Below are positions 62,885 through 64,000 of a stretch of 64,000 nt of DNA, one piece after another (position 1 is the first letter of the stretch; each line of letters starts with the position of its first letter). Made by a program: the position numbers and the translations under genes. The notes under the pieces are model-generated. The model was not told where the DNA came from, made no database searches, and worked only from the letters and a program-made list of their open reading frames with translations. Source of the DNA: Bacillota bacterium (lineage in GTDB: Bacteria; Bacillota; Clostridia; Acetivibrionales; DSM-1351); NCBI GenBank assembly GCA_023443515.1, contig JAEZUC010000111.1, forward strand, positions 12,971 through 76,970, in the 5' to 3' direction.

Positions 62885-64000
62885 ATTGCATATTCCGGCA
62901 TATTTATTATCCGGACACCTTGTCTGTAAGTTGATTTTATTCCAGTACTTCTTTTTTTTCAATATTTTTGATCGTTTTTTCTGCCATGACCTCTCTCATG
63001 GATTTTTTTGAGTCAAGAGTCAGGATATAGGAGTTATGTATTATTCTATCCATGATTGAATCTGCTATTGTTGGATCTGGGAATAATTCATACCACTGTG
63101 TGTGTGATACTTGTCCGGCTAAAACCGTTGATGCCCTGTTATATCTGCTTTCGGCTATTTCCAATATGTCTCTGCTTTCTTCAAGGGTATATGATTTTAA
63201 GCCTATATCATCAAGTATCAACAGTTTTATGTTTTGAATACTTTTCATAAATTTTGAATACTGGTTTTCGGCTTTTGCATCTTCAATTTCTAACAAAAGC
63301 TCAGGTATTCTGTAGTATTTTACTGTACATATATAGAGCAGAAGCTAAACATCGTGATATCAGGAAAAACCGGAACCGGGAAAACATATGTATCCTGTGC
63401 CCTTGGCAACTCAGCCTGCCGTCATGTATGAACAGGTTGCAAGTTGTTGTATTATCTTTTTATCAAGCTTTCTATCGGTGGTATAGTCAATATCTTCAAT
63501 ACATACATTAAGCCCAAGTGAGGCGGTGTTTATGAGCCGTTTAATTCTTGAGTTTTTCTTGCTTATCCATTCATTTTCCACCATTATGCCCAGTCGTTCT
63601 TCAAAAGATAGTTCTTTTAGTGAATTGTCCGGATTACTCAGCATATTTGCCATTACTTTCAGCTTTAAATCACGAAGTTTCTCTACGGTTTGATTGTTAA
63701 GCATTTATACCACCTCCAACAAATGCACTGCTGCCTCTGACGTTTTCATGAAATATTATTTTTTCAGTTTTGTTCATGGAACCTTTGCAGCAACCTGCTT
63801 TAATATTATGCTGAAGTATTTATACGAGATGGTGTTTTTATCAAGAGCTTCTCTACTGGCGACTTTCCAGAATACATTTTATGAATTCCCGTGTATTAGG
63901 GCCTGTCTTTTCAGCCCATGACAAAAAGCGTTCGGAACTCCACCCGTAGACTGTTTTATGGTTTTCAGGCATATGTTCGGGCATAGTCATGTAACGCTTG
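62885..64000 (-). mobile_element. IS21-family element, decayed (copy 2, extends past the window)
   Basis: An end motif TTATCCGGACACCTTGTCTG (near 62908-62927) is shared with copy 1 at 55.0 kb. An istB remnant (62937-63704) is followed on the minus strand by the end of istA (TMPEHMPENHKTVYGWSSER and FLSWAEKTGPNTREF, 63850-64000) with stops and frameshifts in between. Same orientation as copy 1. Confidence 0.8.
62937..63704 (-). pseudogene. IS21-type istB with the Walker A segment inverted
   Basis: N-terminal part 63411-63704 (LNNQTVEKLRDLKLKVMANM, SFEERLGIMVENEWISKKNS) and C-terminal part 62937-63296 (LILDDIGLKSYTLEESRDIL, VSHTQWYELFPDPTIADSIM) are on the minus strand. The middle, 63328-63430, encodes KLNIVISGKTGTGKTYVSCA LGNSACRH on the plus strand instead. 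Copy 1 has this segment in the expected direction, so about 100 bases were inverted here. The ATPase cannot be made. Confidence 0.8.

Noticed and set aside
1..64000. CRISPR array, rRNA or tRNA genes
   Set aside because: No regularly spaced repeats, no cas genes, no rRNA motifs, and no cloverleaf with a CCA-type end were found.

Overview
The window looks like chromosome of a low-GC, mesophilic cellulolytic clostridium (Ruminiclostridium / former Clostridium cellulolyticum type). The main evidence is three secreted proteins ending in paired type-I dockerin repeats (a GH26 mannanase, a GH18 chitinase and an M6 protease), with AI/AL/AT residues at the cohesin-recognition positions. AGGAGG-type ribosome sites, a T-box leader, an Agr-type peptide and a clostridial hydrophobic-W (ChW) repeat protein agree. 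No rRNA, tRNA or CRISPR was seen.

1-21 kb. After a partial TPR-like protein and a transposase scrap comes a compact minus-strand biosynthetic operon (20999 to 2480): MFS exporter, ATP-grasp ligase, second MFS exporter, type II thioesterase, SDR dehydrogenase, NRPS-A, second ATP-grasp ligase, NRPS-B, NRPS-C and a nitrilase-family amidohydrolase. Hand-read specificity codes are Thr (NRPS-A), Val (NRPS-B) and Ser (NRPS-C). The line has two degenerate or half condensation domains, a terminal C-T-TE unit with no adenylation domain, and a thioesterase with Cys in place of the usual Ser. The two ATP-grasp ligases suggest amino acids are added outside the thiotemplate. I recognise no known product, so this is the best candidate for an undescribed system.

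21-26 kb. A DUF2680-like secreted protein diverges from a two-component system followed by CcdA and a TlpA-like thioredoxin. Gly/Met-rich stretches in both the secreted protein and the sensor suggest a metal or redox envelope sensor. A roughly 210-base nested palindrome follows.

26-46 kb. GH26 mannanase and GH18 chitinase converge. Then come two methyltransferases with a membrane protein, a PocR/GAF/PAS histidine kinase, a lipoprotein nuclease, a tandem pair of DUF262 proteins (the first frameshifted), a papain-like protease, very small membrane-protein genes, and a dockerin-bearing M6 protease.

46-56 kb. P-loop kinase, C39-like/ChW secreted protein, and an ISL3 remnant. A RiPP locus follows (radical SAM-SPASM enzyme plus a 61-residue precursor ending in a Cys pair). 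Next is a graveyard of decayed conjugative-element genes, a truncated AgrC-like kinase facing an intact AgrD-like peptide, and IS21 debris.

56-64 kb. A four-gene polar amino acid ABC transporter lies behind a T-box whose specifier reads TGC, so it is probably a cysteine/cystine importer. Then come a copper-amine-oxidase-like gene with an in-frame stop, a decayed IS200 element, small secreted proteins, and a second IS21 remnant in which the Walker A segment of istB is inverted.

Gene-poor stretches. 1866-2479 holds a transposase scrap and a perfect inverted repeat. 41138-41853 holds a decayed surface-protein fragment. 42596-42998 holds only a terminator. In 45750-46248 I see nothing. 47926-48337 holds the ISL3 left part. 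50741-51070 holds a terminator. 54826-55036 holds direct repeats upstream of agrD. 59402-59742 holds only a possible coding scrap. 60583-60878 holds two terminators.
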